This document shows, piece after piece, positions 17,200-25,921 of a stretch of DNA of 43,414 nt (the stretch's first letter is position 1; each line of letters starts with the position of its first letter). The DNA comes from Comamonas sp. lk (GTDB taxonomy: Bacteria; Pseudomonadota; Gammaproteobacteria; Burkholderiales; Burkholderiaceae_C), in the NCBI GenBank assembly GCA_945861345.1, contig CAMATX010000009.1, forward strand, positions 1 through 43,414, in the 5' to 3' direction. The notes beneath the pieces are model-generated. The model saw only the letters and a list, made by a program, of their open reading frames with translations. It was not told where the DNA came from and did not search any database. The translations under genes were made by a program, and so were the position numbers.

Positions 17200-20115
17200 A
17201 TGCAATCTCTCTCGACTCTTTCCCCCACGCCTGTGATGCCCGGCCCTGCAATTGGGCCATTTACGGGCGAATCAGCGCCCAGTCCGCTGACCAGCTACCA
17301 AATTATTCGACGCAACGGCGGCGTTGTTCCGTTTGAGCCTAACAAGATTGCCGTAGCCATCATGAAGGCCTCGCTGGCCGTTCATGGCACCCAAGGCGCG
17401 GCCTCGGCCAGCGTGCGCGAAACCGTGGACGCACTGACCCAGCAAGTGATCCGCGCCCTCATGCGTTCGCGCCCGGGCGGCGGCACCTTCCATATTGAAG
17501 ACGTGCAAGACCAGGTGGAGCTGGGCCTGATGCGTGGCGGTCACCACGAAGTGGCACGCGCCTATGTGCTCTATCGCGAGCGCCGCACCCAAGAGCGCGC
17601 CAAGCAGCAAACCCAGGCTGCGCCTAAGCTCCCTCAGTTGCATGTCACCGACGGGGGTCAATTGCTGCCCTTGGATATGGACGCCCTGACCAGCCGTATC
17701 GAAACGGCCTGCTCTGGCTTGGGCAGCGAGGTACGCGCCGAGCCCATTATTTCCGAAACGCTGCGCAATTTGTATGACGGCGTTCCTGTCGATGAGGTCT
17801 TCAAAGCCTCGATCTTGGCCGCCCGCACCCTGATCGAAAAGGACCCGGATTACACCTACGCCACTGCGCGCTTGTTGTTTCATACGATTTCCCGCGAAGT
17901 CCTGGGTCGCGACGTGCCTGCCGCAGGCATGCAGCAGGCCTATGAAGACTATTTTCCCGATTTCATCAAAAAAGGCGTTCATTTCGAGCTGTTGGATGAA
18001 AAGCTGCTGCATTTCGATTTGAAGCGCCTGGGCGCCGCCCTCAAAGCGGAGCGTGATCTGAAGTTCGATTACCTTGGCCTGCAGACCTTGTATGACCGCT
18101 ATTTCCTGCATGAAAGTAAGACGCGTATCGAATTGCCACAGGCATTCTTTATGCGGGTGGCGATGGGCCTGTCGCTCAACGAAACCGACCGCGAAGCGCG
18201 GGCCATCGAGTTTTATGAGGTGCTCTCGTCTTTTGACTTTATGTCCAGCACGCCAACGCTGTTTAATAGCGGAACTTTGCGTTCGCAACTCTCCTCTTGC
18301 TACCTGACGACCGTGCCGGACGATTTGGACGGCATTTACGAGTCGATCAAAGAAAACGCTTTGCTCTCCAAGTTTGCCGGCGGTCTGGGCAATGATTGGA
18401 CGCGCGTGCGTGCCTTGGGCTCACGCATCAAAGGCACCAATGGCGAGTCGCAGGGTGTGGTGCCTTTCCTCAAAGTAGTCAATGACACAGCTGTTGCCGT
18501 CAATCAAGGCGGCAAGCGCAAAGGCGCCGTATGTACCTATCTGGAGTCCTGGCACCTGGATATCGAAGAATTCCTGGAGTTACGCAAAAACACCGGGGAT
18601 GACCGCCGCCGCACCCATGACATGAACACGGCCAACTGGATCCCTGATCTTTTCATGCGTCGCGTGATGGAAAAAGGCCAATGGACTTTGTTTTCACCGT
18701 CCAACGTCCCGGACCTGCACGACAAATTTGGCATTGATTTTGAAACCGCCTACGTGGCTTATGAGCAAAAAGCAGCGCGCGGTGAGATCAAGCCCTCACG
18801 CACGATTGAGGCTGGCGATCTGTGGCGCAAGATGCTCACCATGTTGTTCGAAACAGGGCATCCCTGGATCACCTTCAAGGATGCTTGCAATGTGCGCTCG
18901 CCGCAGCAGCATGCTGGCGTCGTGCACTCGAGCAATTTGTGCACCGAAATTACGCTCAACACCTCGGATACCGAGACGGCTGTGTGCAATTTGGGCTCGG
19001 TCAATTTGCTGCAACACCTCAAAGACGGCGCACTGGACCACGACAAGCTCAAGCGCACGATTAACACGGCGATGCGCATGCTCGATAACGTGATCGATAT
19101 CAACTACTACGCCGTTAAGAAGGCGCGGGACTCCAATGTCCGCCACCGTCCCGTCGGTTTGGGCGTGATGGCCTTTCAGGACAGTTTGTATGAGTTGCGT
19201 ATTCCCTACGCCAGCGATGCAGCCGTGCAGTTTGCGGACACCTCCATGGAGGTGATTTGTTACTACGCCTACTGGGCGTCGACCGAATTAGCCCGCGAGC
19301 GTGGCAGCTATTCCAGCTTCAAGGGTTCCTTGTGGGACCGTGGCATTTTGCCCTTTGACACCCTCGATCTCTTGGCCAAAGAGCGTGGGGGCTTTGTGGA
19401 AGTAGACCGTTCTTCGACCATGGACTGGGATACGTTGCGCCGCAAAATCGCCACTGACGGCATGCGTAACTCCAATTGCGTGGCTATCGCGCCGACGGCG
19501 ACCATTTCCAACATCATCGGTGTGGACGCTTCGATTGAGCCTTGCTTTGGCAACCTGTCGGTCAAGTCCAATTTGTCGGGTGAGTTCACGGTGGTCAATA
19601 GCTACCTGGTGCGAGACCTCAAGCGCATCGGACTGTGGGATGACGTGATGGTGATGGACCTCAAGCATTTTGATGGCTCCCTCAGCCCCATGGACCGCGT
19701 CCCCAACGAGATCAAGCAGCTCTATGCCACTGCTTTCGAGGTGGAAACCCGCTGGCTGGTCGAGGCAGCTGCACGCCGCCAGAAATGGATTGACCAAGCG
19801 CAGTCGCTCAACATTTATATGGCTGGCGCCTCGGGCAAGAAGCTGGACGAGACCTACAAGCTGGCTTGGGTTCGTGGTCTCAAGACGACCTATTACCTGC
19901 GCACCATGTCGGCTACCCATGCGGAGAAGTCCACCATCAGCTCGGGCCGCATGAATTCGGTCTCCTCCGCGCAGGCAGCCAGTTCGTCGGGGAGCTCCTT
20001 GTTAGCCGCAGCTGCCGCTGCAGCCCAGGAACAGCAAATTGCGCTCAGTGCCAACGCTGCCACGGATATCAAGTTTTGCGGAGTGGATGACCCCACCTGC
20101 GAAGCGTGCCAATAA
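17200..20115 (+). CDS. nrdA: Class Ia ribonucleoside-diphosphate reductase, alpha subunit
   Basis: A 971-residue catalytic subunit. Two ATP-cones precede the barrel: the first about residues 33-128 (YQIIRRNGGVVPFEPNKI), the second about 147-228, which lines up with the single N-terminal cone of E. coli NrdA. Catalytic residues: C367 (SSCYLTT) and C596 (AVCNLGS) form the redox pair, C581 in NLCTE is the thiyl-radical cysteine with N579 and E583, the tyrosine pair is in TTYYLRTM, and the shuttle cysteines are C967 and C970 in the tail PTCEACQ. It reduces NDPs to dNDPs with NrdB. ATG 17200 is preferred over TTG 17170. The double-cone form resembles the Pseudomonas aeruginosa enzyme, where the outer cone binds dATP. 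Confidence 0.97.
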   Translation: MQSLSTLSPTPVMPGPAIGPFTGESAPSPLTSYQIIRRNGGVVPFEPNKIAVAIMKASLAVHGTQGAASASVRETVDALTQQVIRALMRSRPGGGTFHIEDVQDQVELGLMRGGHHEVARAYVLYRERRTQERAKQQTQAAPKLPQLHVTDGGQLLPLDMDALTSRIETACSGLGSEVRAEPIISETLRNLYDGVPVDEVFKASILAARTLIEKDPDYTYATARLLFHTISREVLGRDVPAAGMQQAYEDYFPDFIKKGVHFELLDEKLLHFDLKRLGAALKAERDLKFDYLGLQTLYDRYFLHESKTRIELPQAFFMRVAMGLSLNETDREARAIEFYEVLSSFDFMSSTPTLFNSGTLRSQLSSCYLTTVPDDLDGIYESIKENALLSKFAGGLGNDWTRVRALGSRIKGTNGESQGVVPFLKVVNDTAVAVNQGGKRKGAVCTYLESWHLDIEEFLELRKNTGDDRRRTHDMNTANWIPDLFMRRVMEKGQWTLFSPSNVPDLHDKFGIDFETAYVAYEQKAARGEIKPSRTIEAGDLWRKMLTMLFETGHPWITFKDACNVRSPQQHAGVVHSSNLCTEITLNTSDTETAVCNLGSVNLLQHLKDGALDHDKLKRTINTAMRMLDNVIDINYYAVKKARDSNVRHRPVGLGVMAFQDSLYELRIPYASDAAVQFADTSMEVICYYAYWASTELARERGSYSSFKGSLWDRGILPFDTLDLLAKERGGFVEVDRSSTMDWDTLRRKIATDGMRNSNCVAIAPTATISNIIGVDASIEPCFGNLSVKSNLSGEFTVVNSYLVRDLKRIGLWDDVMVMDLKHFDGSLSPMDRVPNEIKQLYATAFEVETRWLVEAAARRQKWIDQAQSLNIYMAGASGKKLDETYKLAWVRGLKTTYYLRTMSATHAEKSTISSGRMNSVSSAQAASSSGSSLLAAAAAAAQEQQIALSANAATDIKFCGVDDPTCEACQ

Positions 20116-20211
20116 GGGGTATCGGGCTCACCGGTATTGAATTTGTAATGTATCCACACCCACTGGCGCGGTGCGCAAGGTGGGTCTTATTTAGAAAAAC
20201 GGGAATTGAAT

Positions 20212-21378
20212 ATGTTGACTTGGGAAGAAGATGTCAAGCCGGTTGGCCATCGTGCTTACGCGCTGCGCGAGGCGGATGCGCCCACGTTAAGCGCTGTGCC
20301 CCTAGCGGACCAAAGTGAGGCTGTGACGCCGACCGTAGTGGCGGCTAGTCCGACCACTTCGCACCGTGTGCGCGCCTCCGACAAGCGGATCATCAACGGC
20401 AAAACCGATGTGAACCAACTCGTCCCCTTCAAATACAAATGGGCTTGGGAAAAATACCTGGCCACCTGCGCCAACCACTGGATGCCGCAAGAGGTCAATA
20501 TGACCCGTGATATCGCCTTGTGGAAAGACCCCAACGGTTTGACCGAGGACGAGCGTCGCATCATCAAGCGCAACCTGGGCTTTTTCGTGACCGCTGATTC
20601 TTTGGCAGCCAACAATATTGTGCTGGGTACCTACCGGCACATTACTGCCCCTGAATGCCGCCAGTTTTTGTTGCGCCAGGCCTTTGAGGAGGCGATTCAC
20701 ACCCACGCCTACCAATATATTGTGGAGTCGCTGGGTCTGGACGAAAGCGAGATTTTCAGCGCCTATAACGAAGTCAAGTCGATCCGTGACAAAGACCAGT
20801 TCTTGATTCCCTTTATCGAGGCGATCATGGACCCGCACTTTCACACCGGCACCCCTGAGACCGACCAGACCTTGCTTAAGTCGCTGATTGTGTTCGCCTG
20901 TCTGATGGAAGGCTTGTTCTTTTATGTCGGCTTCACCCAAATCCTGGCCTTGGGTCGGCAAAACAAGATGACTGGGGCCGCTGAGCAATACCAGTACATC
21001 TTGCGCGACGAGTCCATGCATTGCAACTTTGGCATCGACCTGATCAACCAATTGAAGCTGGAAAACCCGCACCTTTGGACAGCAGAGTTCAAGGCTGAAA
21101 TTAAGGTTTTGTTTGAACAGGCCGTTGAACTCGAATACCGCTACGCTGAAGACACCATGCCGCGCGGTGTCTTGGGTATGAATGCATCGATGTTCAAAGG
21201 TTATTTGCGCTATATCGCTAACCGGCGCGCCACCCAGATCGGCTTGGATGCCTTGTTCCCCAATGAGGAAAACCCATTCCCTTGGATGAGCGAAATGATC
21301 GACTTGAAGAAAGAGCGCAATTTCTTCGAAACCCGTGTCATTGAATACCAGTCGGGCGGTGCGCTTTCCTGGGACTAA
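20212..21378 (+). CDS. nrdB: Class Ia ribonucleoside-diphosphate reductase, beta subunit
   Basis: A 388-residue radical-generating subunit. The di-iron ligands are D129 (VTADSLA), E160 and H163 ([10 protein letters not shown]), E233 (LMEGLFF), E267 and H270 (RDESMHCNF). The radical tyrosine is Y167. This matches E. coli D84, E115, H118, E204, E238, H241 and Y122, so it is a standard tyrosyl-radical R2 and not the phenylalanine or manganese-only type. The C-terminus is ...[10 protein letters not shown]. It starts 96 bases after nrdA; ATG 20212 is chosen over an in-frame TTG 6 bases earlier. Confidence 0.97.
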   Translation: MLTWEEDVKPVGHRAYALREADAPTLSAVPLADQSEAVTPTVVAASPTTSHRVRASDKRIINGKTDVNQLVPFKYKWAWEKYLATCANHWMPQEVNMTRDIALWKDPNGLTEDERRIIKRNLGFFVTADSLAANNIVLGTYRHITAPECRQFLLRQAFEEAIHTHAYQYIVESLGLDESEIFSAYNEVKSIRDKDQFLIPFIEAIMDPHFHTGTPETDQTLLKSLIVFACLMEGLFFYVGFTQILALGRQNKMTGAAEQYQYILRDESMHCNFGIDLINQLKLENPHLWTAEFKAEIKVLFEQAVELEYRYAEDTMPRGVLGMNASMFKGYLRYIANRRATQIGLDALFPNEENPFPWMSEMIDLKKERNFFETRVIEYQSGGALSWD

Positions 21379-21491
21379 GCCTTTGGGAAAACCACGCTCC
21401 ATGCCACAAGGTCGCCACATTGACTCGCTGATGGCCGTACCTTGTGCTACCCCATTCATGCCGCTGGGAACCTGCCCAACGCCATGGATCT

Positions 21492-21516
21492 CTTTTTGCT
21501 AAAAATGGGCAAAAAG
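21492..21516. repeat. Inverted repeat CTTTTTGC-N9-GCAAAAAG before the H1-like gene
   Basis: Perfect 8-bp arms at 21492-21499 and 21509-21516 lie 31 bases before the H1-like start. The rest of the 169-base nrdB-to-H1 gap shows nothing I can assign. With few GC pairs and no long U-tract it is a weak terminator at best; an operator dyad is an alternative. Confidence 0.35.
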
Positions 21517-21547
21517 TGCTCTTTGTTAATTGATCAAGGAGATAGTT

Positions 21548-21760
21548 ATGGCAACTGCAAAAAAACCAAGCGCTAAGAAGGCAGCCCCCGCGAAGAAGGC
21601 GGCTCCTGCGAAGAAGGCAGCTCCTGCGAAGAAGGCAGCTCCTGCTAAGAAGGCAGCTCCTGCTAAGAAGGCGGCTCCTGCGAAGAAGGCAGCTCCTGCG
21701 GCGCAGACCACGCTTAACCCCAAGGCGGCATGGCCTTTTCCGAGCGCTAGCAAACCCTAA
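21548..21760 (+). CDS. Histone H1-like Lys/Ala/Pro-rich DNA-binding protein
   Basis: A 70-residue, very basic, low-complexity protein: six perfect AAPAKK units and a seventh degenerate one (AAPAAQ), then the non-repetitive tail TTLNPKAAWPFPSASKP. A strong Shine-Dalgarno AAGGAG lies 6 bases before the ATG. Bacterial H1-like proteins of this composition (AlgP/HctB-like) bind DNA without sequence specificity; the tail resembles that of the H1-like proteins of Burkholderiales. It follows nrdB on the same strand and is ended by its own terminator. Expect it to be unstructured in isolation. Confidence 0.85.
   Translation: MATAKKPSAKKAAPAKKAAPAKKAAPAKKAAPAKKAAPAKKAAPAKKAAPAAQTTLNPKAAWPFPSASKP
21581..21706 (+). 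repeat. 18-bp tandem repeat inside the H1-like gene (6 full units plus 1 degenerate)
   Basis: Units of the form GC(A/G)GCTCCTGC(G/T)AAGAAG start at 21581, 21599, 21617, 21635, 21653 and 21671; a last copy at 21689 ends in GCGCAG instead of AAGAAG. Each unit encodes AAPAKK and keeps the frame, so gain or loss of units by slippage would change protein length in 6-residue steps. Confidence 0.95.
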
Positions 21761-21780
21761 ACGGGGTTTGTTTCTAAAAG

Positions 21781-21805
21781 GCCCGGCCGATCGCCGGGCT
21801 TTTTT
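21781..21805 (+). terminator. Intrinsic terminator after the H1-like gene, probably bidirectional
   Basis: GCCCGGC, loop CGATC, GCCGGGC, then TTTTTT form a 7-bp GC stem with a U-tract. On the other strand the same stem is followed by CCTTTT, so it can also end the prmA transcript, whose stop codon (21804-21806) touches it. Confidence 0.88.
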
Positions 21806-22715
21806 ATGCCTGAAAGTCAGCGCCCATCAGCGCCCAGCCGTCTTGGAGGTCAATGACCTGGAGCTGGCACCACGGCGCGTAGGCCTGCTGCAGCTCTTCG
21901 GTCTGACGCTCCAAAATCCCCGAAAGCACCAGGCGGCCCGGGCGGGTGGTCAGCGCACATAGCAACGGCGCAAGAACTTTGAGCGGCGAAGACAAAATAT
22001 TGGCCACCACCAGCGGATAGTTCCCTTGCGCAAGGTCCGGTAAACCGGCCCGCATGGTCACCTGGTTAGCCAGCGCATTGGCCAAACTGGCTTCCACCGC
22101 AGCGGGGTCGATATCCACGCCAACAACATCCTTCACGCCGAATTTGGCCGCTGCGATAGCCAAAATCCCCGATCCGCAACCGTAATCGAGCATGGATGCC
22201 GGCAAGCTGTGCTTCGCCAGCCAAGCCAAACACATGCGCGTCGTCGGATGGGTGCCGGTGCCAAAAGCCAGGCCCGGATCGAGCCGAATCACTTCGCGCG
22301 CTTGCGCGGGCGTCTCATGCCAGGTCGGGACAATCCAAAAAGTCGGGGTGATTTCCACGGGCGCAAACTGCGATTGGGTCAAACGTACCCAGTCCTGGTC
22401 TGCAATGGCGGTGACGCCGACGGCACTACAGCCATCAAAAAAGTCCTGCACTTGCAGCAAACCACTCGCCTCTTGCGCCAGCGCGTGGGTAGAAAACAGG
22501 GCCAGTACCCAAGACCGTTGCCAGCCATCTTTGGGTGCGGGCATACCTGGCTCGCCAAACAATGCTTGCTCGGCGTCGGTGTGGGCATCTGCATCTTCAA
22601 CACTGACGCTCAGGGCGTCCAGCGCTTGGAGTGCGTCACTGATCGGCTCGACCTGCGCCTGCGGGCACAACAGGCGCAGTTCAAACAGCCCCGTCTCAGC
22701 GCTTGTGCTGCTCAA
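21804..22715 (-). CDS. prmA: Ribosomal protein L11 methyltransferase PrmA
   Basis: A SAM-dependent methyltransferase with motif [20 protein letters not shown], the acidic [10 protein letters not shown] and the family block [19 protein letters not shown]. It trimethylates amino groups of ribosomal protein L11. The start is unclear: homologs begin at the FELRLL region, but no ATG lies there. TTG 22715 has a GGAG 7 bases upstream and is used here (303 residues, 20-base overlap with accC). CTG 22688 would give 294 residues, closest to the E. coli length, and GTG 22748 a longer protein. It follows accC in the accBC operon. Confidence 0.9.
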   Translation of the reverse strand: MSSTSAETGLFELRLLCPQAQVEPISDALQALDALSVSVEDADAHTDAEQALFGEPGMPAPKDGWQRSWVLALFSTHALAQEASGLLQVQDFFDGCSAVGVTAIADQDWVRLTQSQFAPVEITPTFWIVPTWHETPAQAREVIRLDPGLAFGTGTHPTTRMCLAWLAKHSLPASMLDYGCGSGILAIAAAKFGVKDVVGVDIDPAAVEASLANALANQVTMRAGLPDLAQGNYPLVVANILSSPLKVLAPLLCALTTRPGRLVLSGILERQTEELQQAYAPWCQLQVIDLQDGWALMGADFQA

Positions 22716-24045
22716 GCCAGTGCTCCAGATAATGGATATTGGTACCACCGGCCATGAACTTGGCGTCCACCATCAACTCGCGGTGCAAGGGAATGTTGGT
22801 GTGTATGCCCTCGACCGCCGTTTCTAGCAAGGCGGTGCGCATACGGGCCAGCGCTTGCTCTCGGGTATCGCCGTGCACGATCAGCTTGCCAATCATGGAG
22901 TCGTAGTAGGGCGGAACAAAATAGTTGGAGTAAATATGCGAGTCCACCCGCACGCCGGGGCCACCGGGCGCGTGCCAGGTGGTGATGCGCCCGGGCGAGG
23001 GCGTGAACTTGAACGGATCCTCGGCATTGATCCTGCATTCGATGGCGTGCCCGGTAATGGTGATCTGCTTTTGGGTAAAGGGCAATTTCTCACCCGCCGC
23101 GACCATGATTTGGGTTTTAACGATGTCCACGCCGGTAATCATCTCGGTCACCGGGTGCTCTACCTGCACGCGGGTATTCATCTCGATAAAGTAGAACTCA
23201 CCTGCCTCATACAAGAACTCGAAAGTGCCGGCGCCCCGGTAGCCCATCTTTTTGCAGGCGGCCACGCAGCGCTCGCCGATCCGTTCGATCAGCTTGCGGC
23301 TAATGCCCGGCGCAGGCGCTTCTTCCAAAATTTTCTGGTGGCGTCGCTGCATCGAGCAGTCTCGTTCGCCGAGGTAGACCGCATTTTTGAACGAGTCCGC
23401 CAGGATCTGAATTTCAATATGGCGCGGGTTTTGCAGGAATTTCTCCATATAAACCGAAGGGTTACCAAAGGCAGCGCCGGCCTCGGCTTTGGTCATGGCC
23501 ACTGCATTGATCAGCGCCGCCTCGGTGTGCACCACGCGCATGCCGCGCCCACCGCCGCCGCCCGCCGCTTTGATGATTACTGGATAACCCACCGACTTGG
23601 CGATGCGTCGAATTTGCGCCGGATCGTCCGGCAATTCGCCCTCCGAGCCTGGCACGCAGGGCACGCCGGCGCGGATCATGGCCTGCTTGGCCGAGACTTT
23701 GTCGCCCATGATGCGGATCGACTCGGGCGTCGGGCCGATGAATTGGAAGCCGCTTTTCTCCACACGCTCGGCAAAATCGGCGTTTTCGCTCAAAAAACCA
23801 TAGCCGGGATGGATAGCCTCGGCGTCCGTCACTTCAGCCGCAGAAATGATCGCTGGCATATTGAGATAGCTCTGGGCCGAGGCGGCCGGCCCGATGCACA
23901 CCGCCTCGTCGGCCAGGCGTACATACTTGGCGTCGCGGTCGGCCTCTGAATACACCATGACGGCACGCACGCCCAGTTCGCGGCAAGCGCGCTGGATGCG
24001 CAGGGCAATTTCGCCACGGTTGGCGATCAGAATTTTCTTGAACAT
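22696..24045 (-). CDS. accC: Acetyl-CoA carboxylase, biotin carboxylase subunit
   Basis: A 449-residue ATP-grasp enzyme, same length as E. coli AccC. It opens [17 protein letters not shown] and has the glycine-rich ATP loop [11 protein letters not shown], the family block [20 protein letters not shown], and [16 protein letters not shown] with metal- and carboxylate-binding residues. It carboxylates the biotin on AccB with ATP and bicarbonate, the first half of malonyl-CoA synthesis. It starts 13 bases after accB and overlaps prmA. Confidence 0.98.
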   Translation of the reverse strand: MFKKILIANRGEIALRIQRACRELGVRAVMVYSEADRDAKYVRLADEAVCIGPAASAQSYLNMPAIISAAEVTDAEAIHPGYGFLSENADFAERVEKSGFQFIGPTPESIRIMGDKVSAKQAMIRAGVPCVPGSEGELPDDPAQIRRIAKSVGYPVIIKAAGGGGGRGMRVVHTEAALINAVAMTKAEAGAAFGNPSVYMEKFLQNPRHIEIQILADSFKNAVYLGERDCSMQRRHQKILEEAPAPGISRKLIERIGERCVAACKKMGYRGAGTFEFLYEAGEFYFIEMNTRVQVEHPVTEMITGVDIVKTQIMVAAGEKLPFTQKQITITGHAIECRINAEDPFKFTPSPGRITTWHAPGGPGVRVDSHIYSNYFVPPYYDSMIGKLIVHGDTREQALARMRTALLETAVEGIHTNIPLHRELMVDAKFMAGGTNIHYLEHWLEQHKR

Positions 24046-24058
24046 GGACTGATTGCGC

Positions 24059-24523
24059 CTACTCGACCGTCAAAAGCGCTTGACCGTACTCCACCGCCTG
24101 GCCGTTTTCGCACATGATTTGGACGACTTTGCCCGCTTTGTCGGCTTCGATCTCATTCAAAATCTTCATTGCCTCGATGATGCAGATGGTGTCGCCGGCT
24201 TTGACCATGTCGCCCACTTCGACAAAAGGCTTGGCGCCTGGCGACGAGGAGCGGTAAAAAGTTCCGACCATGGGCGATTTCACGGCGTGCAGGTCACTGG
24301 TCTCGGCTGCTGGGACATCGGACAGGGCCGCCGCGCTGGGTGCCTGTGCTGCCACGGGCGTTGGCGCTGGGTTTTGGTGGGCGGGCGCGTAGCTAGGAAC
24401 CGGCGCGCCACCGTGGGAGCCCTTGACGATCCGAACCTTGCCTTCGGCTTCTGTGATTTCCAGCTCTGAGACATTGGAGTCAGACACCAGGTCGATCAAG
24501 GTTTTGAGTTTGCGTAAATCCAT
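24059..24523 (-). CDS. accB: Acetyl-CoA carboxylase, biotin carboxyl carrier protein
   Basis: A 154-residue protein: a conserved N-terminal helix [13 protein letters not shown], a Pro/Ala linker (about 40-72) and a C-terminal biotinyl domain with the acceptor lysine K120 in [14 protein letters not shown] very strong Shine-Dalgarno AAGGAGG precedes the ATG. The 182 bases between this start and the upstream thioredoxin-like gene are AT-rich and hold a small GTCTTT/AAAGAC dyad near 24563; a promoter is expected there but no clean -35/-10 pair was found. The aroQ gene that often sits just upstream of accB is absent. Confidence 0.97.
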   Translation of the reverse strand: MDLRKLKTLIDLVSDSNVSELEITEAEGKVRIVKGSHGGAPVPSYAPAHQNPAPTPVAAQAPSAAALSDVPAAETSDLHAVKSPMVGTFYRSSSPGAKPFVEVGDMVKAGDTICIIEAMKILNEIEADKAGKVVQIMCENGQAVEYGQALLTVE

Positions 24524-24705
24524 GGATCCTCCTTGCAGTTCGTCGGATGTGGCCCCGGGGCCTGTCTTTAAAAAGACTTAATTTTCGTTATCTTAACTTA
24601 GTTGAGCTTAACAATACACAAGATGCGCCTTCTGCGTTTTGGCCTTATTTTGACGTCTTGGATCTATTTGTCACATTTGATTATGCGCCAACACGATCAG
24701 AGGGG

Positions 24706-25269
24706 CTATTTTAATGTAGCCCAAGCACGGAGATCTTCGGGGTGAACCCGTCCAAGTTTGCGTTGCAGCACGTCGCCTGCGCTACCTAGCACCACGGTGA
24801 AGGGGAGGGCGCCGCTCACATTACCCAAACTGCGGCTCAACTCCGTGCCACCCATCGCGGCGATGCCGATTGGAAAGCTCAGGGGCGAATGCTGCAAAAA
24901 TGCATTCACCCGATCTGCTTTATCTACTGCCAAAGCAAGAACTTGCCAGCCATTGGGTGAATTTTCCTTAAAGAAGGCGTCAATTAAAGGAAGTTCTTCA
25001 ACGCAGGGGGGGCACCAAGTAGCCCAAAAATTGATCAAAAGGGGTTTGCCACGAAAGGCACGCATCGCCAGATCCGAGCCATCGGGGCGCGTCCACTGCA
25101 TGTCCCACAGGCCCGCCACGGGCTCAGGCGCCTGGGGTTCAGGGCGTCCACGCCAGAGCGCGGTGGTGATACCGGCACCCAGGGCGGTGGCAGCACCCAG
25201 ACCCAAAATCCGGCGGCGGTTTAGCAGACCGGGTGTGGCGGCTGTCGGCGGGGTGGGCGAGTCATTCAT
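24706..25269 (-). CDS. TlpA-like membrane-anchored or Tat-exported thioredoxin-fold protein
   Basis: A 187-residue protein. The N-terminus has LNRRRILGLGAATALGAGITTALW, a twin-arginine-like signal or membrane anchor. The rest is a TlpA/ResA-type thioredoxin domain with active site WCPPC in INFWATWCPPCVEELP and the conserved proline loop ALPFTVV. Such proteins reduce or oxidise thiols outside the cytoplasmic membrane, often for cytochrome c maturation; the client here is unknown. Its ATG overlaps the stop of the upstream gene by 8 bases, so translation is probably coupled. Confidence 0.88.
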   Translation of the reverse strand: MNDSPTPPTAATPGLLNRRRILGLGAATALGAGITTALWRGRPEPQAPEPVAGLWDMQWTRPDGSDLAMRAFRGKPLLINFWATWCPPCVEELPLIDAFFKENSPNGWQVLALAVDKADRVNAFLQHSPLSFPIGIAAMGGTELSRSLGNVSGALPFTVVLGSAGDVLQRKLGRVHPEDLRAWATLK

Positions 25270-25867
25270 GGGTGCTATTGTGAACCAAGGCGCGCAGGGA
25301 CTGCCTATCGCCGCGCAAACGCCGTCCAGCGCCATCGGGCTGCAGGGCGCCGCGGATGGCGTCACGGTCGTTAACCAAGAGGTGCAGGCCGATGTGTTCC
25401 TGCAGTTCCTCAGACCAGAGGTGCACGCTCAGGGCATCAACCCGCTCGCCGTGCAGACCGGTCACCTGGCTGGGGCTAAAGCGAACGCCCTGGTCAATCA
25501 GCCGGATTTCGGCCACTTTAGGGTCCTCGCAAAAGAGCTGCAGGTAGATGTCGCTGTGGCGGGTGGCCGTGCCGCGCCACACTGCGCCACCAATCAGCGG
25601 GCCAAACTCGGCGAGCCGGTCCATCCAAATCAGGGCCAGCGTGCGCAGCGCGCGCAGTTCGGCTGGCTGGGTATCGGCGCAAAACACGGCGATGTATTCC
25701 TCCACCGCGCGTTCCATGGCCTCGTTGTCGGGCATGGCCTGGCGGCCCTGAGCGCCTATTAGCTTGAGCGCGCGCCGCTTTGCAGCGCCAAAATCGAGAC
25801 CTTCCTCGACGACCCAGCGCGCTGCAAGCGCGGCAACTTCTGCTTTTTCACTTTCCATAGTGGCCAT
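25262..25867 (-). CDS. Uncharacterised protein with a nucleotidyltransferase-like motif
   Basis: A 201-residue cytosolic protein (198 if ATG 25858 is used). The middle reads GPLIGGAVWRGTATRHSDIYLQLF, which resembles the GG/GS-x9-DxD core of nucleotidyltransferases, though only one acidic residue is obvious (D in HSDIYLQ). The N-terminal half is helical and the C-terminal third is basic. I do not recognise a named family. It lies divergent from mpl (55 bases between starts) and upstream of the TlpA-like gene, which it overlaps by 8 bases. Confidence 0.75.
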   Translation of the reverse strand: MATMESEKAEVAALAARWVVEEGLDFGAAKRRALKLIGAQGRQAMPDNEAMERAVEEYIAVFCADTQPAELRALRTLALIWMDRLAEFGPLIGGAVWRGTATRHSDIYLQLFCEDPKVAEIRLIDQGVRFSPSQVTGLHGERVDALSVHLWSEELQEHIGLHLLVNDRDAIRGALQPDGAGRRLRGDRQSLRALVHNSTHE

Positions 25868-25921
25868 TGTGCCCTGCTGGGGCTGGCCTTTAGGGGTCGG
25901 AGCGGCCGGTAAAATTAGCGC

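Noticed and set aside
20150-20158. DnaA-box-like GTATCCACA between nrdA and nrdB
   Set aside because: A single 8/9 match, downstream of nrdA rather than at its promoter; expected by chance.
21581-21706. Tandem repeat as a possible CRISPR or intergenic satellite
   Set aside because: Units are contiguous with no spacers and keep a protein frame encoding AAPAKK, so this is a coding repeat.
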